Source of the DNA: Syntrophaceae bacterium UBA7520
GTDB lineage: Bacteria > Desulfobacterota > Syntrophia > Syntrophales > Smithellaceae
Length of the DNA: 64,000 nt
Direction of reading: 5' to 3'
Assembly: GCA_002478265.1 (NCBI GenBank)
Contig: DLNC01000026.1
Span: forward strand, 56,116 to 120,115
Shown here: positions 26,734 through 37,301 of the stretch, in pieces
Position numbering within the stretch: the stretch's first letter is position 1
Layout: each line of letters opens with the position of its first letter
The notes under the pieces: model-generated
Told to the model about the DNA's origin: nothing
The model's input: only the letters and a program-made list of their open reading frames with translations
Databases searched by the model: none
Program-made: the position numbers and the translations under genes

Positions 26734-29700
26734 CTATTTTTTATAATACTCCTGCAGGGGGCAAACCTGCCAATCTTCTTTTTTCAGTTCCGCCACCGCC
26801 GCGCACAGGGCGCGCGCGCCGGCGATGGTGGTGGTGTATAAAATGTTATAAGTCAAGGCGCCGTGGCGGATGTGATAGGCGTCGCGCGATGATTTGCGCC
26901 CTATGCTGGTATTGACTACCATCTGAACTTCGCCGTTTTTGATATAATCCACGATATGCGGCCTGCCTTCACTGACCTTACAAACCATTTCCGTTTTTAT
27001 ATCATGATCATTCAAGTATTTAGCCGTGCCTTTAGTGGCGAGAATTTTAAAACCCATTTTCTGAAAAGACCGGGCAACATCTGCAATTTTATCTTTATGA
27101 TAATCATGCACGCTGATAAACACAGAACCGGACGTGGGCACTTTGAATCCTGCGGCCATCTGCGATTTGGCAAAAGCCAAACCAAACGAATGATCAATGC
27201 CCATCACCTCGCCGGTGGATTTCATCTCCGGCCCTAAAAGAATATCGACTTCGGGAAAACGGTTGAAGGGAAAAACAGCTTCCTTGACGGAGATGTGTTT
27301 AGGGGCAATTCGTTTGGTAAAGTTAAGTTGCGCCAGGGTTTTTCCCAGCATGACTTTGGTGGCCAGTTTCGCCAGCGGCACGCCGATGGCTTTGCTGACA
27401 AACGGCACGGTACGCGAGGCGCGCGGGTTCACTTCCAGCACATAGAGCTTGCCGCCTTTAATCGCGTATTGAATATTCATGAGGCCGATGACGCCCAGCT
27501 CGGCAGCCAGCATTTTGGTCTGCTCCTCAATAAGCGCGATGATATTCTGCGGAATTGTCACCGGCGGCAGAATACAGGCGGAGTCGCCCGAATGAATGCC
27601 CGCCTCTTCGATATGTTCCATGATGCCGGCCACAACTGTTGTTGTCCCGTCGGAAAGAGCGTCCACATCCACTTCGATGGCGTCTTCCAGAAATTTATCG
27701 ATAAGAACCGGATGCCCCGGCGAAACTTCCAGCGCCTTGTCCATAAAGCTGCGCAGCGTAGTCGCGTCATAAACAATTTCCATCGAGCGGCCGCCCAGCA
27801 CATAAGAGGGGCGCACTAAAACCGGGTAGCCGATCCTTGCCGCCGCCGCGAGCGCCTTTTCCACGTCCATGGCCGTGTCGTTGTCCGGCTGGTTAAGTTT
27901 AAGTTTGCGGACGATTTCCTGAAACCTGTCGCGGTTTTCTGCGCGGTCGATGGCATCAGGGGATGTGCCGATAATCGGTACGTCCGCCGCTTCCAGGCCG
28001 CGGGCGAGGTTAAGCGGCGTCTGGCCGCCGAACTGGACGATAACGCCGTCGGGTTTTTCCGTATGGATGATATGCAAAACATCTTCAAGCGTCACCGGCT
28101 CAAAGAACAATTTGTCCGATGTATCGTAGTCGGTGCTGACCGTTTCCGGGTTGGAATTAATCATGATGCTTTCTACGCCTTCTTCACGCAGGGCAAAAGA
28201 GGCGTGCACGCAGCAGTAATCAAATTCGATGCCCTGGCCGATACGGTTGGGGCCGCCGCCGATTATCGCCACTTTTTTCTTTTTTGATGGGCTGGTTTCG
28301 TTTTCCTGCTCGTAGGTGGAATAGTAATATGGGGTATAGGCCTCAAATTCCGCCGCGCAGGTATCGACCAGTTTGTAAACCGGGAAAATCTTTTCTTGCC
28401 TGCGCCAGTCCCGAATCTCTGTTTCGCTTTTATTCCAGAGAGCGCCCAGAGTATGATCGGAAAAACCCATCTGTTTGGCGGCGCGCAAAAGCCCAGTGTC
28501 AGGCGCGGATTTTTTAATTTCTTCTTCGGCGGCAAGAATATCGGAAATCTGATGCAGAAACCACGGGTCTATTTTCGTCATTTCATAAACATCATCCACG
28601 GAAAAACCTTCGCGCAACGCTTCCGCCGTGTAAAAAAGCCGCAGGGAGTTAGGCCGGATGAGCTTTGCCTTGATGAGCGCCCGGCGCTGCATGGCGTCTT
28701 GCGGCAGTTTCTGGCCAAAACCAAACCGGCCAATCTCGAGCGACCGGATGGCTTTTTGCAGGGCTTCCTTGAAAGTGCGGCCGATGGACATTGTCTCGCC
28801 CACCGATTTCATGGAAGTGGTCAGAAAATCCTCCGTTTCCGGAAATTTTTCAAACGTCCAGCGCGGGATTTTCACCACGCAGTAATCGATGGTCGGCTCG
28901 AAGGAAGCCATTGTTTCGCGCGTGATGTCGTTGGGAATTTCATCGAGCGTGTAGCCGCAGGCGAGTTTGGCCGCGATTTTGGCGATGGGGAAACCCGTGG
29001 CTTTGGAAGCCAGCGCCGACGAACGCGACACGCGTGGATTCATCTCCACCACGATCATCTCGCCGGTCTGCGGATGAACGGCAAACTGCACATTGGAGCC
29101 GCCTGTTTCCACGCCGATTTCGCGCATGATGGCGATGGCCGCGTCGCGCATTACCTGATATTCACGATCCGTAAGCGTCTGCGCCGGAGCGACGGTAATC
29201 GATTCCCCCGTGTGCACGCCCATGGCGTCAATATTTTCTATCGAACAGATAATGACGACATTGTCCGCGCGGTCTCGCATCACTTCCAGTTCATATTCTT
29301 TCCAGCCCAGCACCGATTCCTCCAGCATGACTTCGGTAATCATACTGGCCTCGAGTCCCGCTTTGGCAATCTGCATTAGCTCTTCACGGTTGTAAGCCAC
29401 ACCGCTGCCGGTGCCGCCGAGCGTGAAGGATGGCCGCACGATAATGGGAAATCCGATTTCTGAGGCAATATCCAGAACTTCATCAAGGCTGCGCGCGAAA
29501 CCGCTTTTGGGAACGCGCAGGCCGATTTTTTCCATGGCCGCGCGGAATTTCTCGCGATCCTCGGCCTTGTGAATTACATCGAGTGACGCGCCGATCATCT
29601 CCACATTATATTTTTTCAACACTCCGCTCTCCGCCACAGCCACCGCCGTGTTAAGCCCCGTTTGACCGCCGAGCGTGGGCAAAAGCGCCTCCGGGCGCTC

Positions 29701-29940
29701 TTTGGCGATGATTTTTTCCACCGCCTCGGGCGTGATCGGTTCCACATAGGTGCAATCGGCCATTTCCGGGTCGGTCATAATGGTCGCGGGGTTGGAATTA
29801 ATCAGCACAACCTCATAGCCTTCTTCACGCAACGCTTTGCAGGCCTGCGTGCCGGAATAATCAAACTCGCAAGCCTGGCTGATAATAATCGGCCCGGAGC
29901 CGATAAGCATGATTTTTTTTATATCTGTTCGCTTCGGCAA
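26734..29940 (-). CDS. carB: Carbamoyl-phosphate synthase large subunit
   Basis: Full-length 1068 residues. The two homologous ATP-grasp halves are visible: [20 protein letters not shown] and, in the second half, [39 protein letters not shown] and [16 protein letters not shown] metal sites follow in each. A C-terminal MGS-like allosteric domain ([43 protein letters not shown]) closes it. Makes carbamoyl phosphate for pyrimidines and arginine with CarA. guaA is inserted between it and carA, 3 bp upstream. Confidence 0.97.
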   Translation of the reverse strand: MPKRTDIKKIMLIGSGPIIISQACEFDYSGTQACKALREEGYEVVLINSNPATIMTDPEMADCTYVEPITPEAVEKIIAKERPEALLPTLGGQTGLNTAVAVAESGVLKKYNVEMIGASLDVIHKAEDREKFRAAMEKIGLRVPKSGFARSLDEVLDIASEIGFPIIVRPSFTLGGTGSGVAYNREELMQIAKAGLEASMITEVMLEESVLGWKEYELEVMRDRADNVVIICSIENIDAMGVHTGESITVAPAQTLTDREYQVMRDAAIAIMREIGVETGGSNVQFAVHPQTGEMIVVEMNPRVSRSSALASKATGFPIAKIAAKLACGYTLDEIPNDITRETMASFEPTIDYCVVKIPRWTFEKFPETEDFLTTSMKSVGETMSIGRTFKEALQKAIRSLEIGRFGFGQKLPQDAMQRRALIKAKLIRPNSLRLFYTAEALREGFSVDDVYEMTKIDPWFLHQISDILAAEEEIKKSAPDTGLLRAAKQMGFSDHTLGALWNKSETEIRDWRRQEKIFPVYKLVDTCAAEFEAYTPYYYSTYEQENETSPSKKKKVAIIGGGPNRIGQGIEFDYCCVHASFALREEGVESIMINSNPETVSTDYDTSDKLFFEPVTLEDVLHIIHTEKPDGVIVQFGGQTPLNLARGLEAADVPIIGTSPDAIDRAENRDRFQEIVRKLKLNQPDNDTAMDVEKALAAAARIGYPVLVRPSYVLGGRSMEIVYDATTLRSFMDKALEVSPGHPVLIDKFLEDAIEVDVDALSDGTTTVVAGIMEHIEEAGIHSGDSACILPPVTIPQNIIALIEEQTKMLAAELGVIGLMNIQYAIKGGKLYVLEVNPRASRTVPFVSKAIGVPLAKLATKVMLGKTLAQLNFTKRIAPKHISVKEAVFPFNRFPEVDILLGPEMKSTGEVMGIDHSFGLAFAKSQMAAGFKVPTSGSVFISVHDYHKDKIADVARSFQKMGFKILATKGTAKYLNDHDIKTEMVCKVSEGRPHIVDYIKNGEVQMVVNTSIGRKSSRDAYHIRHGALTYNILYTTTIAGARALCAAVAELKKEDWQVCPLQEYYKK

Positions 29941-29943
29941 TTT

Positions 29944-31473
29944 CTATTCCCACTCGATTGTGCTGGGCGGTTTGGAGCTGATATCATAAACCACGCGGTT
30001 GATGCCGCGCACTTCATTGATAATCCGGTTGGACACGCGCGCCAGAAGCTCATGCGGCAGCCTGGCCCAGTCGGCAGTCATCGCGTCATCGCTGGTCACG
30101 GCGCGAATCGCCACAATATTTTCATACGTGCGCTGATCGCCCATGATACCGACGCTTTTGAGCGGCAGTAAAATAGTGAAAGACTGCCACAGTCCGTAAT
30201 AGAGATTGGCCGCGCGTATTTCTTCCCAGAGAATTGTGTCGGCTTTACGCAGGACATTGAGGCGCTGGGTGTTGACCTCGCCGATAATGCGAATGGCCAG
30301 ACCCGGCCCCGGAAAAGGCTGCCGCCAGATTACATCATCAGGGAGCCCCAGTTCTTTCCCCAGAAGCCGCACTTCATCTTTAAACAAATGCTTGAGCGGC
30401 TCGATGAGTTTGAGCTTCATTGTTTTGGGCAACCCCCCGACATTGTGATGCGATTTGATCACCGCGGAAGGGCCGCCGAAAGCGGAACGCGATTCGATCA
30501 GATCCGGGTAGAGCGTCCCCTGCGCCAGAAATTTTACCCCTTTGATTTTACGCGCTTCTTTGTCGAAGATATCGATAAACGTGCGGCCAATGATTTTGCG
30601 CTTTCTTTCCGGATCCGTTACGCCTTTGAGTTTTTGCAGAAAGGTTTTTCCGGCGCGCGCGAAACGCAGATTAATCTGCAGATGCTTTTTGAACATCTCG
30701 ATGACACGCGCCGCTTCACCTGCCCGCAGGACGCCGTTATCCACAAAGACACAGGTAAGCTGCCGGCCGACGGCTTTATTTAAGAGCACCGCGGCGACAG
30801 ATGAATCAACGCCGCCGGACAATCCCAAAATGACTTTTTCTTTTCCCACCTGGGCACGAATATCATCGAGGGAATATTCAATAAATGATTTCATCGACCA
30901 TGATTTTTCGCAGCGGCAAATATCAAAAAGAAAGTTGGAAAGTATCTTTTTGCCTTCTTTGGTGTGCGCCACTTCCGGATGAAACTGCAGGCCGTAAAAA
31001 CGCCGGGAGGCATCCTGGGCCGCCGCCACCGGTGTATTGTCCGTGAAAGCGGTAGTGACAAATCCTTCCGGCAGCGCGCCTACTGAATCACCATGGCTCA
31101 TCCAGCAGGTGGTTGCTGTTCCCACACCCGCAAAAATTCCACTTTGTTCTTTTATGTTCAGTTCGGCAAAACCGTATTCGCGTTTTTTGGAGCCGATGAC
31201 TTTGCCGCCCAGCGTTTCCATCATGTACTGCATGCCGTAGCAGATGCCCAGAATCGGGACGCCCAGACTGAAGATTTTACGATCCACGCGCGGCGCGCCT
31301 TTGGCGTAAATGCTTGCCGGACCGCCGGACAGAATAATCCCTTCCGGCGCCAGCTCTTTTATGGCGTCAATGCTGATGCCGGGCGGCTCGATTTCACAAT
31401 ACACCTCATGTTCGCGCACGCGTCTGGCGATAAGCTGATTGTACTGCGAACCGAAATCGATAATCAGAATCAA
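29944..31473 (-). CDS. guaA: GMP synthase (glutamine-hydrolysing)
   Basis: 509 residues. Class I glutamine amidotransferase domain ([20 protein letters not shown], nucleophile GICYGMQYM, His-Glu pair [10 protein letters not shown]), then the ATP-pyrophosphatase P-loop [13 protein letters not shown] and the GMP-synthase C-terminal dimerisation domain ([17 protein letters not shown]; ends KPPSTIEWE). It converts XMP to GMP. It overlaps carA by 4 bp and precedes carB by 3 bp, so it is co-translated with both carbamoyl-phosphate synthase subunits; all three consume glutamine. Confidence 0.97.
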   Translation of the reverse strand: MILIIDFGSQYNQLIARRVREHEVYCEIEPPGISIDAIKELAPEGIILSGGPASIYAKGAPRVDRKIFSLGVPILGICYGMQYMMETLGGKVIGSKKREYGFAELNIKEQSGIFAGVGTATTCWMSHGDSVGALPEGFVTTAFTDNTPVAAAQDASRRFYGLQFHPEVAHTKEGKKILSNFLFDICRCEKSWSMKSFIEYSLDDIRAQVGKEKVILGLSGGVDSSVAAVLLNKAVGRQLTCVFVDNGVLRAGEAARVIEMFKKHLQINLRFARAGKTFLQKLKGVTDPERKRKIIGRTFIDIFDKEARKIKGVKFLAQGTLYPDLIESRSAFGGPSAVIKSHHNVGGLPKTMKLKLIEPLKHLFKDEVRLLGKELGLPDDVIWRQPFPGPGLAIRIIGEVNTQRLNVLRKADTILWEEIRAANLYYGLWQSFTILLPLKSVGIMGDQRTYENIVAIRAVTSDDAMTADWARLPHELLARVSNRIINEVRGINRVVYDISSKPPSTIEWE

Positions 31474-32612
31474 GGCGCTTCCCTCCTGTTTTTCCTGATC
31501 ATGGAGACAAATTCTCCGAAGAGATACTCCGTATCCCTGGGCCCGGGCGCGGCCTCCGGATGATACTGCACGCTCATGGCCGCGGGAAGTTTTATACCTT
31601 CGGATGTGGCGTCATTGAGATTGGTAAAAGTTTTTTGGGCTTTTCCTTCCAGCGAATCCGGCACGACGACAAATCCGTGATTCTGGGAAGTGATTTCCAC
31701 CCGGCCTGTTTCCAGATTCTTTACCGGCTGATTGATGCCATGGTGCCCAAACTTCAGTTTGGAGGTATAGCCGCCTACGGCCTGGCCGATGATCTGATGC
31801 CCCAGGCAGATGCCGAAAATGGGTTTTTTACCGAGCAGGGCGCGCGCGGTATCCACAATATAAGAAAGCGCCGCCGGATCGCCGGGGCCGTTGGACAGCA
31901 AAACGCCGTCCGGCTGATAAGAAAGCATGTCTTCGGCGCTTGTCGCCGCGGGCACGATAATTACTTCGCAGCCGTTTTTCTCCAAGAGCCTTAAAATGTT
32001 GTATTTCACGCCGCAGTCGAGCACGACCACGCGCGGTTTTGCCGCTGATTTTTTGGCGGGGATTTTATCCGGCCACGGCGCACCGCCCTCCCAAAGATAG
32101 GGCTTCGGGCAGGTAACTTCGCGCACCAGATCGCGTCCCACAAGACCAGGATAAACTTTAACCTTTTCCCAAAGCTCATCCACCGAGAAACTTACGGTGG
32201 AAATAATGCCTTTCATGGCGCCGGCCAGACGCAGGCGGCGCGTGAGCGCGCGCGTGTCGATGCCCTCCATGCCGATTTTTCCGCGTTCTTCAAGAAATGA
32301 TTTGAGACTTTTGGTCATCCGCCAGTTGCTGGGACGCGGCTGATATTCCCGCACGATAAACCCTTCCAGGTGAATGCCGGCCGATTCCATATCCTCATTG
32401 TTGATGCCGTAATTGCCCACGAGCGGATAGGTCATCGCGACAATTTGTCCTTTATATGACGGATCGGTGATTACTTCCTGATAGCCGGTCATGCCGGTGT
32501 TAAAAACAACCTCGCCCATAGTTTCGCCCTCTCCCGCGAAAGCAAAACCATTAAAAACGCTTTTATCCTCCAGAACCAGAATTGCCCGGTGTTGCTTGTT
32601 TAAGAGGGGCAT
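31470..32612 (-). CDS. carA: Carbamoyl-phosphate synthase small subunit
   Basis: Glutaminase subunit, 380 residues from the ATG at 32612 ([20 protein letters not shown]); GGAG lies upstream. Signatures: the N-terminal [23 protein letters not shown] split over two blocks, the triad Cys in [15 protein letters not shown], and the His/Glu in [10 protein letters not shown]. It feeds ammonia to CarB. First gene of the carA-guaA-carB(-purF) group; 140 bp after glnN, with a strong hairpin between. Confidence 0.96.
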   Translation of the reverse strand: MPLLNKQHRAILVLEDKSVFNGFAFAGEGETMGEVVFNTGMTGYQEVITDPSYKGQIVAMTYPLVGNYGINNEDMESAGIHLEGFIVREYQPRPSNWRMTKSLKSFLEERGKIGMEGIDTRALTRRLRLAGAMKGIISTVSFSVDELWEKVKVYPGLVGRDLVREVTCPKPYLWEGGAPWPDKIPAKKSAAKPRVVVLDCGVKYNILRLLEKNGCEVIIVPAATSAEDMLSYQPDGVLLSNGPGDPAALSYIVDTARALLGKKPIFGICLGHQIIGQAVGGYTSKLKFGHHGINQPVKNLETGRVEITSQNHGFVVVPDSLEGKAQKTFTNLNDATSEGIKLPAAMSVQYHPEAAPGPRDTEYLFGEFVSMIRKNRREAP

Positions 32613-32707
32613 TAAAAAAATTATCTCCAACTGAAAAGAAAGTTTTTCATACCTGTCTTTACAGGCAGGCGCTTCTATCTTTTTTCCCGCGCAGAGTCAA
32701 CATCTAT

Positions 32708-32740
32708 GATGGAGGAGGCGATTATTTTACCTCCTCCATC
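32708..32740 (-). terminator. Strong hairpin between glnN and carA
   Basis: A perfect 11-bp inverted repeat: GATGGAGGAGG at 32708-32718 pairs with CCTCCTCCATC at 32730-32740, loop of 11 bases rich in A/T. It starts 11 bases after the end of the glutamine synthetase gene. No uridine run follows on the minus strand, so it may be an attenuating or RNA-stabilising hairpin rather than a simple intrinsic terminator. Confidence 0.6.
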
Positions 32741-32751
32741 AGGACAATTGA

Positions 32752-34923
32752 TTAATTAATGAACAAAATCTCCCAGAATTTCGGCAGCGGCCATATTTCG
32801 TCATCCACCAGACCTTCCAGGGCGTCCACGTAATCGCGCATTTCATCCATTTTCGGTTTGACTTTGGAGCTTAGCATCTCGGCTTTCTTTTGCTCGTCAT
32901 GAACGCCGCAGGCCGCCTCGACTCTCGCCTGTATCTCCTTATCCGTGGCATAAACATTATTGATCAGATCCATGACTTTTTTGAGCAGTTCCACCTGCGA
33001 AGAAACAACCGCCGCGCTGCCCAACGCTTCCTTGGTGGCGTTGATCGCTTCCGCCAGTCTTTTCTGATAATTTATCGCCGCCGGAATAATCTGATTCATG
33101 CAGATATTGTGGAGACATTTTATTTCAATCTCCATATCCTTTATGTAGCGTTCCAGATGTATCAGCTGGCGGGATTTAAGCTCCACCCGGGAAAGCACTT
33201 CGTATTTTTCAAAAAGACTCAGCGCTTTCTCCGTGACCAGCGCCTTGAGCGCGGAGGGTGTTGTTTTTTCATTGGGCAGGCCTCTTTTTGCCGCTTCTTC
33301 CTCCCATGCCTTGCTGTAATTATCGCCGTTGAAAAGAATCGGCTTTATTTCTTTGATTTCTTCCTTCAGGACTTCAAACACGGCCTTATTTATGTTATCG
33401 GCGCCTTTTGCTTTTATTTTTTTGGCCAGATCATCGATGCTTTCCGCGACAATGGTATTGAGCGCGATGATTTGCGTGGAGATAGACTGGGACGATCCCA
33501 CCGCGCGGAATTCAAATTTGTTGCCCGTAAACGCGAAAGGCGAGGTGCGGTTGCGGTCGGTGTTGTCCTTGCTCACCTGATAAAGCGACGAAATTCCCAG
33601 ATCGATAATCTCCGCGTTGGTTGCTTTTGTCACTGTTCCTTGCTCGATGCTCTCCAATATTTGTGTCAGCTGGTCTCCCAGAAAAACCGAAATAATGGCC
33701 GGCGGGGCTTCATTGGCGCCCAGGCGATGATCGTTGCCGTAAGAAGCGACGGAAGCGCGTAGAATATCGGCATGCCTGTAAACGGCGCGCACCGTCGCGA
33801 TCAAAAATACCAGAAAATGAATGTTATCCTGCGGCGTGGAGCCGGGATTGAGCAGGTTGTTGCCGTTGTTGTCGGACATCGACCAGTTGACGTGTTTTCC
33901 GGAACCGTTGATTTTAGCAAACGGCTTTTCATGCAAAAGCGCCGCCAGATGGTGCTTTTTGGCGACGGAACGCAGTGTTTCCATCACCAGCTGGTTGTGA
34001 TCAATAGCCAGATTCGCCTCTTCATAGACAGGCGCGATTTCATACTGGCTGGGCGCGACTTCATTATGTCGGGTTTTGGCGGGAATGCCGAGCTTGAAAA
34101 GCTCTTCTTCAACATCATGCATATAAGATGATATACGCTCTTTAATACTGCCGAAATACTGATCTTCCAGCTCCTGCCCTTTCGCCGGCGGCGCGCCGAC
34201 CACGGTTCTCCCGCCCAGGACCAGATCCTGGCGTTTATAGTAATAATCCATATCTATCAGGAAATATTCCTGCTCCGGCCCCAGATTGGAATAAACTTTT
34301 TTCACGTCTTTCGCGCCGAGGAGTTTCAACATAGCCACGGCGCTTTTGCTTAAAGCGCGTATCGAGCGAAGCAGGGGTGTCTTTTTATCGAGGGCCTGTC
34401 CGGTATAGGAAATAAATGCGGTCGGAATGCAAAGCGTCGTGGAAATACCGTGCCGTTTTATGAAAGCGGGCGAAGACATATCCCAGGTGGTATAGCCGCG
34501 CGCTTCAAAAGTCGCGCGGATACCGCCGGACGGAAAGGATGACGCGTCCGGTTCGCCCTGTACCAGCTGCTTTCCCGAAAATCTCTCAATCACTTCTCCC
34601 GGCGCGACCGGATCAACAAAAGCGTCGTGCTTTTCCGCCGTGATGCCCGTCATCGGCTGAAACCAGTGCGCGAAATGAGTGGCGCCTTTTTCCAACGCCC
34701 ATTCCTTCATCGCGTGCGCGACAACGTTGGCCGTTTCCGCGTCCAGCGGCGCGTCCTCATTTATCGCGGCAATAATTTTCTTGAAAACATCCTTGGGAAG
34801 CTTTTCTTTCATTACCTTATGGCTGAAAGTATCTTCCCCGAAATACTGCGAAACCGGGACAAATTTTTCTTTTTCGATTGTGTATTGTCTTTCTGCAGCA
34901 ATTGTTACTTTCGTTTTTTTCAT
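32752..34923 (-). CDS. glnN: Type III glutamine synthetase
   Basis: 723 residues, the size of GSIII and far longer than GSI. Motifs: LGPEQEYFLID, KTRHNEVAPSQYEIAPVYEEAN across two blocks, HEKPFAKINGSGKHVNWSM and NRTSPFAFTGNKFEFRAVGSS. It makes glutamine from glutamate and ammonia. GSIII lacks the adenylylation control of GSI, so regulation is expected at transcription. It sits 24 bp after the glutamate synthase reductase gene, at the end of the sigma-54 operon, pairing GS with GOGAT. Confidence 0.95.
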   Translation of the reverse strand: MKKTKVTIAAERQYTIEKEKFVPVSQYFGEDTFSHKVMKEKLPKDVFKKIIAAINEDAPLDAETANVVAHAMKEWALEKGATHFAHWFQPMTGITAEKHDAFVDPVAPGEVIERFSGKQLVQGEPDASSFPSGGIRATFEARGYTTWDMSSPAFIKRHGISTTLCIPTAFISYTGQALDKKTPLLRSIRALSKSAVAMLKLLGAKDVKKVYSNLGPEQEYFLIDMDYYYKRQDLVLGGRTVVGAPPAKGQELEDQYFGSIKERISSYMHDVEEELFKLGIPAKTRHNEVAPSQYEIAPVYEEANLAIDHNQLVMETLRSVAKKHHLAALLHEKPFAKINGSGKHVNWSMSDNNGNNLLNPGSTPQDNIHFLVFLIATVRAVYRHADILRASVASYGNDHRLGANEAPPAIISVFLGDQLTQILESIEQGTVTKATNAEIIDLGISSLYQVSKDNTDRNRTSPFAFTGNKFEFRAVGSSQSISTQIIALNTIVAESIDDLAKKIKAKGADNINKAVFEVLKEEIKEIKPILFNGDNYSKAWEEEAAKRGLPNEKTTPSALKALVTEKALSLFEKYEVLSRVELKSRQLIHLERYIKDMEIEIKCLHNICMNQIIPAAINYQKRLAEAINATKEALGSAAVVSSQVELLKKVMDLINNVYATDKEIQARVEAACGVHDEQKKAEMLSSKVKPKMDEMRDYVDALEGLVDDEIWPLPKFWEILFIN

Positions 34924-34947
34924 AATATTACCATCCTTATTTTATTT

Positions 34948-37284
34948 TTATTCCAAAGGTTTGTTTTCCACCATATACCAGACGCCGGTGGGGCAGGCCC
35001 CGGCGCAAAAACCGCAGCCGATACATGACTCATCGTCAACAACATATTCGTAGGCGTCATCGCCACGCGCTCTTCGCGAAATTGCCCCCTGCGGGCAGAT
35101 TACTTCACACAAGCCGCAGTCACGGCAGGCGCCGCAGGAAGCGCACTGCGCGGCGCAGGACTTAACATCGGCGCTGCCGGTTTCGCGCGCATCGAAATAC
35201 TGTGTTTTCACCCTCTGCACGTCTATCTGCGGAAGCTGGTCGTAAGTCTCCGTTATTCCTTTAAGTATACCGTCAATAGCGGCGGCGGCAACACGCCCCG
35301 CGCCGATTGCTTCAGTTAACAGCCCCGGGCGGACGGAATCGCCGATCGCGTAGACCTGTTCGTCGCTGGTACGGAAATTTTCGTCCGCCACAATATATCC
35401 GTCTTTTGTAGCGATGTTTTCCGGCAAAAACATCAGATCAGGCGAATCGCCGACAGCGATAATAACTGTATCTGCGGGTAAAAATTCGCCATCCGCAAGC
35501 TCCACGCCGGTTTTCTTGATGGCTTTGGTAAAGCGCGGCCAGATAAATTTCGCCCCGGCTGCCTCGGCGCTGCGCCTTTCCGGACCGAAAGAAGCGGGCT
35601 TCTGAACATCAACCAGCGTAATTTTTTTGGCGCCCAAGCGCGCGGCTTCCGCCGCGGCGTCACAGCCAACATTTCCCGCGCCGATAATCACCACCTTTTC
35701 ACCCACCTTAGCGATGTCGAGCTTGCTTTGCCGCAGAAAATCCAATGCGGTCACTGCCCTTTCTATTCCTTCCACAGGAATTTTGCGTGGTTTAGTGGCA
35801 CCTGTGGCAATAACAATGAAATCAAAATCGTTTTTCAGTTTTTTGAATTTATCCCTGGTCAGAGCCGCATCCAAATGAATATGTGGAATATTATTAGCGA
35901 GCCTTGCTATTTCCTGCGCAAAAACGTCATCAGGAATTCTGCTTTTAGGAATAGTTTCGGCAATCTTGCCGCCCAGCTGTTTTTTGCTCTCATAAATCAC
36001 CGGCTCGTGACCGGCCAGCCACAGTTGCCAAGCTACGGAAAGCCCCGCCGGGCCGCCGCCGATAATGGCCACTTTTCTGCCGGTCGTCGCCGCGCGCTGC
36101 GGAATACCGGCCTCAAGCGAGGCCTTGCCCAAAACCCGAATGTCCACCGCGGGCAAATTGACGATTTGCCGCGAACAGTGTTGCATGCACAGATTGGGAC
36201 ACAGATAACCGCAAACGGTAGCTGCAAAAGGAGTATAGTTGAGCGCCAGATCAACGGCTTCCTCGATCTTACCTTTGCGAATAAGCGCCCAGCGCTTTTG
36301 CACGGGAATTCCCGTTGGACAGTGTGCCTGACAGGGAGGTAGATATTTTTCATTTTCCCATACCGGCACGTAACGGCGCAGTTCACCGGTAGTGATGACG
36401 CCGATGGGCGAGCGGTCTTCACTGGTTAAATCACCAATCAACCCGCCGGGGCCCAGCTCTTTCTCCCATGCCTCCAGCTTGAAGGCGGACATGGGGCGAA
36501 GCTGCTTGCCCTTTTTCTCATAGGGCTTGAGGGCAATCAGCATGCGCCAGTCGGAACGTTTGGCGGAAAGCTCGCCATACAGATATTGCTTGCCTATGGC
36601 CTCCAAAAATATTTTCAAATTGCTTTTAAGCCATTTCCATTCCTCATCCGGCAAATCGGCAATCAGGCGGGCGTCAGCCTGGCTGTAGGAACTTTGTTTG
36701 CCGCGGAAAAATATTTTCCCGCCGACCATGCCCACGCAGGGGCGGTAGCCCAAAACATTATTTTCCTTTTCCGCGCCGACACCGCAGACTACGGCAGTGC
36801 CGCCGGCCATAAATTCCGCAAAAGAATCCCCGGTTTTCCCAAAAACCCAAAGCTCCGGGGGCTCAAAACGCGGGTTGTGCTTGGTCATCGTCATGCCGCG
36901 CGCGCCGATATCGCCTTCGACATAAATTTTCCCCTGCGCCATGGCGTTGCCGGCGCCGTTGGTCGCGTCGCCGCGCACGATAATTTCCGCGCCGGCGTTA
37001 AGCCAGCCGATATCGTCCGAGGCCGGACCAAAAACCTCAATAAACGTTCCGGCAAACCCCATGGAACCAACCCTTTGTCCGGACGTTCCCAAAATATTCA
37101 CCTTTATCCGGCCACCGCCGCTGCGCCAAAGACGCCCGCCGATGCCATGTTGGCCATAGGCGGTAACTTCGATCTGGCTGTAGCCCTCCGCCACGGCGCG
37201 CTGGATACGCTCTTCCAGAATCCGCGATTCAACACGCGCGTCATTTTCCCGGCCGGCGATTTTAATGGTTTCTTTTTTCATCAA
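34948..37284 (-). CDS. Glutamate synthase fusion: GltB3 (GXGXG) + GltD reductase + ferredoxin
   Basis: 778 residues joining three modules. Residues ~1-240 form the GXGXG beta-helix domain (YGQHGIGGRLWRSGGGRI, MTMTKHNPRF). Residues ~300-700 form a GltD-type flavin oxidoreductase with two Fe-S cysteine sets (CQAHCPTG, CGYLCPNLCMQHC), FAD motif [12 protein letters not shown] and NAD(P) motif VVIIGAGNVGCDAA. The C-terminus is a dicluster ferredoxin (CGACRDCGLCEVICP, CIGCGFCAGACP). It supplies electrons to the FMN synthase subunit encoded upstream. 17 bp after GltB2. Confidence 0.9.
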   Translation of the reverse strand: MMKKETIKIAGRENDARVESRILEERIQRAVAEGYSQIEVTAYGQHGIGGRLWRSGGGRIKVNILGTSGQRVGSMGFAGTFIEVFGPASDDIGWLNAGAEIIVRGDATNGAGNAMAQGKIYVEGDIGARGMTMTKHNPRFEPPELWVFGKTGDSFAEFMAGGTAVVCGVGAEKENNVLGYRPCVGMVGGKIFFRGKQSSYSQADARLIADLPDEEWKWLKSNLKIFLEAIGKQYLYGELSAKRSDWRMLIALKPYEKKGKQLRPMSAFKLEAWEKELGPGGLIGDLTSEDRSPIGVITTGELRRYVPVWENEKYLPPCQAHCPTGIPVQKRWALIRKGKIEEAVDLALNYTPFAATVCGYLCPNLCMQHCSRQIVNLPAVDIRVLGKASLEAGIPQRAATTGRKVAIIGGGPAGLSVAWQLWLAGHEPVIYESKKQLGGKIAETIPKSRIPDDVFAQEIARLANNIPHIHLDAALTRDKFKKLKNDFDFIVIATGATKPRKIPVEGIERAVTALDFLRQSKLDIAKVGEKVVIIGAGNVGCDAAAEAARLGAKKITLVDVQKPASFGPERRSAEAAGAKFIWPRFTKAIKKTGVELADGEFLPADTVIIAVGDSPDLMFLPENIATKDGYIVADENFRTSDEQVYAIGDSVRPGLLTEAIGAGRVAAAAIDGILKGITETYDQLPQIDVQRVKTQYFDARETGSADVKSCAAQCASCGACRDCGLCEVICPQGAISRRARGDDAYEYVVDDESCIGCGFCAGACPTGVWYMVENKPLE

Positions 37285-37301
37285 TTTTGCTCAAACCTTT
37301 T

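Noticed and set aside
28396..29379. Long open frame (327 codons) opposite carB
   Set aside because: Fully antisense to a full-length conserved gene. Long shadows are expected from its codon pattern. The same holds for long antisense frames at 36586-37737 and 47744-48802.
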